Assembly: GCA_902782145.1 (NCBI GenBank)
Contig: CACZLZ010000001.1
Span: 1-64,000, forward strand
DNA from: an uncultured Aeromonadales bacterium
GTDB taxonomy: Bacteria > Pseudomonadota > Gammaproteobacteria > Enterobacterales > Succinivibrionaceae
Direction of reading: 5' to 3'
Length of the DNA: 64,000 nucleotides
Shown piece by piece: positions 63,168-64,000 of this stretch. The notes under the pieces are model-generated. The model was not told where the DNA came from. It was given only the letters and a program-made list of their open reading frames with translations, and ran no database searches. Both the position numbers and the translations under genes were made by a program. Position 1 is the stretch's first letter, and every line of letters begins with the position of its first letter.

Positions 63168-63497
63168 ATGAGAGTACAATTCGTTGCAAACAGCGTCACC
63201 CTGAAGTCCTTTGAGCAGAAGAATGCCATTCTGGAGGCCGGCGACGCCAAGGATTCCCTAAAGGCCGTTGACGCCTACATCAACTGGTTCACCGGCGAGA
63301 TCAAGTCCCTGGAGAACTGGAAGTCCTTCCTTCCGGTGCATGAGAATTTTGAGAAGTTCAGCCAGGACAAGCTGCGCCCCGTTCAGCTGAAGGACGCCTA
63401 CACCTGGGAGTGCACCAAGGCTGACAATGATGAGCAGATGGAGCGCATCAACTCCTTCCTGGTCCAGTACAACAGCGCCGCTCGGGATCTGGCCTGA
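63168..63497 (+). CDS. Small soluble protein of unknown function
   Basis: 109 residues, MRVQFVANSVTLKSFEQKNA onward, mainly helical in appearance, with no signal peptide or membrane segment, and rich in Asn, Lys, Glu and Trp. I do not recognise the family. The gene is monocistronic, with a near-consensus promoter and a good terminator. Preferred codons (AAC, CTG, ATC, AAG) and these signals suggest high expression. The Shine-Dalgarno sequence is weak (AAAAGAAC). Confidence 0.75.
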   Translation: MRVQFVANSVTLKSFEQKNAILEAGDAKDSLKAVDAYINWFTGEIKSLENWKSFLPVHENFEKFSQDKLRPVQLKDAYTWECTKADNDEQMERINSFLVQYNSAARDLA

Positions 63498-63552
63498 TCC
63501 CCCGGAGCCGAGGCTCCTGATCCGGAACCAGATGGGTTCTGATCCCCCAGGC

Positions 63553-63580
63553 AAAATGCCGGCAGATGCCGGCATTTTCC
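63553..63580 (+). terminator. Terminator after the 109-residue protein gene
   Basis: 11-bp perfect stem AAAATGCCGGC/GCCGGCATTTT with loop AGAT; the T-tract is short. Because the stem ends in A/T runs it could also terminate the convergent srmB transcript. Confidence 0.8.
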
Positions 63581-63694
63581 ATTTCTGGCTCATTAAAAGC
63601 CCCGCCGTGACGGGTCCGGGACGGGCGATCCGGGGACACTGCATGTTCCCCGGAAGGGGCCACATCAGGAAGGCACTGCGGATGACGATGCAGT

Positions 63695-64000
63695 TCAGGT
63701 TCCCGATCCGGCAGCAGGTTTGTCCCCGGAGTCTGATCTGGCGCCCTGGGAGGAGGGTTGAACCGGGGCGGTACCGCCGGCCCCGGCGGATGCCCGGGCC
63801 GCCTTCCTGGCGGCAAAATCCGGCTTGCCCTTGTCCCGGCGGTTCCTGAGACGATCCTTGGTGCGCTTCCGGGGCTCCGGCTCCTCCTCCTTCTTCCGCT
63901 TGCCCCTGAACTGGGGGATCCGGGTCTCAGGCCGGAGCTCCTGGATCACCCGCCGGGAGATACGCTCCCCGGTGTAGCGCTCAAACCGGGCCAGCCGCGG
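63695..64000 (-). CDS. srmB: DEAD-box RNA helicase SrmB, C-terminal part (5' end beyond window)
   Basis: Only the last 101 codons are inside the window. The visible start reads RLARFERYTGERISRRVIQE followed by LRPETRIPQF, matching the post-helicase segment of E. coli SrmB (IERYTGERIKRRVIDELRPKT). A basic, Arg/Lys-rich low-complexity tail follows and ends in an Ala/Gly/Ser-rich stretch longer than in E. coli. SrmB assists 50S assembly. The helicase motifs lie outside the window. Confidence 0.82.
   Translation of the reverse strand, partial: PRLARFERYTGERISRRVIQELRPETRIPQFRGKRKKEEEPEPRKRTKDRLRNRRDKGKPDFAARKAARASAGAGGTAPVQPSSQGARSDSGDKPAAGSGT

Overview
The window reads as a chromosomal segment of a GC-rich gammaproteobacterium. 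Several gene orders match Escherichia coli: mutH beside rppH-ptsP-thyA; ffh upstream of rpsP-rimM-trmD-rplS; the ygiF/glnE pair; miaB-ybeZ-ybeY-corC-lnt; leuS-lptE-holA-nadD; and rlmH-mrdA-mrdB-mltB-rlpA-dacA-ybeD. MutH, RapZ, SdhE, SrmB and CCA-encoding Gln/Met tRNAs fit the same group. A Succinivibrionaceae/Aeromonadales-type host is my best guess, inferred from gene content and composition only. GATC is strikingly over-represented in the resident genes, and many promoters look like extended -10 (TGnTA...) types.

Layout: 1-3430 holds a truncated HTH plus ART-like gene at the edge, rlmD, rapZ and hpf. 3524-9807 is a leftward run (rppH, ptsP, thyA, sdhE, ugd, rmlD). 10242-11809 holds mutH and a CBM48 protein with a basic Ala/Lys/Pro tail. 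12028-15691 is the ffh/rpsP-rimM-trmD-rplS region. 15840-21956 holds a membrane sulfatase/LTA-synthase-like protein, a decayed duplicate of the 5' end of a corB-like gene, an AT-rich foreign membrane-protein gene, and the intact corB-like gene. 22090-26037 holds glnE and a ygiF-like triphosphatase gene. 26433-26703 is a Gln-Met-Gln tRNA cluster, followed by a polypyrimidine tract and an intact gene for an apparently dead AAA_14/DUF4143 protein. 28529-40326 is the miaB-to-nadD housekeeping block, with an L,D-transpeptidase gene between lnt and leuS.

The accessory highlight is 40319-50101, placed between nadD and rlmH, where rsfS would be expected. Five leftward genes (AftB-like GT-C, HAD-UbiA fusion, DprE1, DprE2, GtrA) reconstruct a pathway that makes and uses polyprenyl-phospho-D-arabinofuranose, known best from mycobacterial arabinogalactan. 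They are flanked by a DPM1-like GT2, a small EamA/ArnE-like membrane protein and a second GT-C protein. I infer a periplasmic glycan-modification system that may put D-arabinofuranose, and possibly a second lipid-linked sugar, on a surface polymer or protein.

50566-58489 holds rlmH and the elongasome/peptidoglycan cluster through sanA. 58690-64000 holds a chemoreceptor remnant, a small lipoprotein, modF with a degenerate first ATPase half, rdgB-hemW, an unrecognised 109-residue protein with its own promoter and terminator, and the 3' end of srmB.
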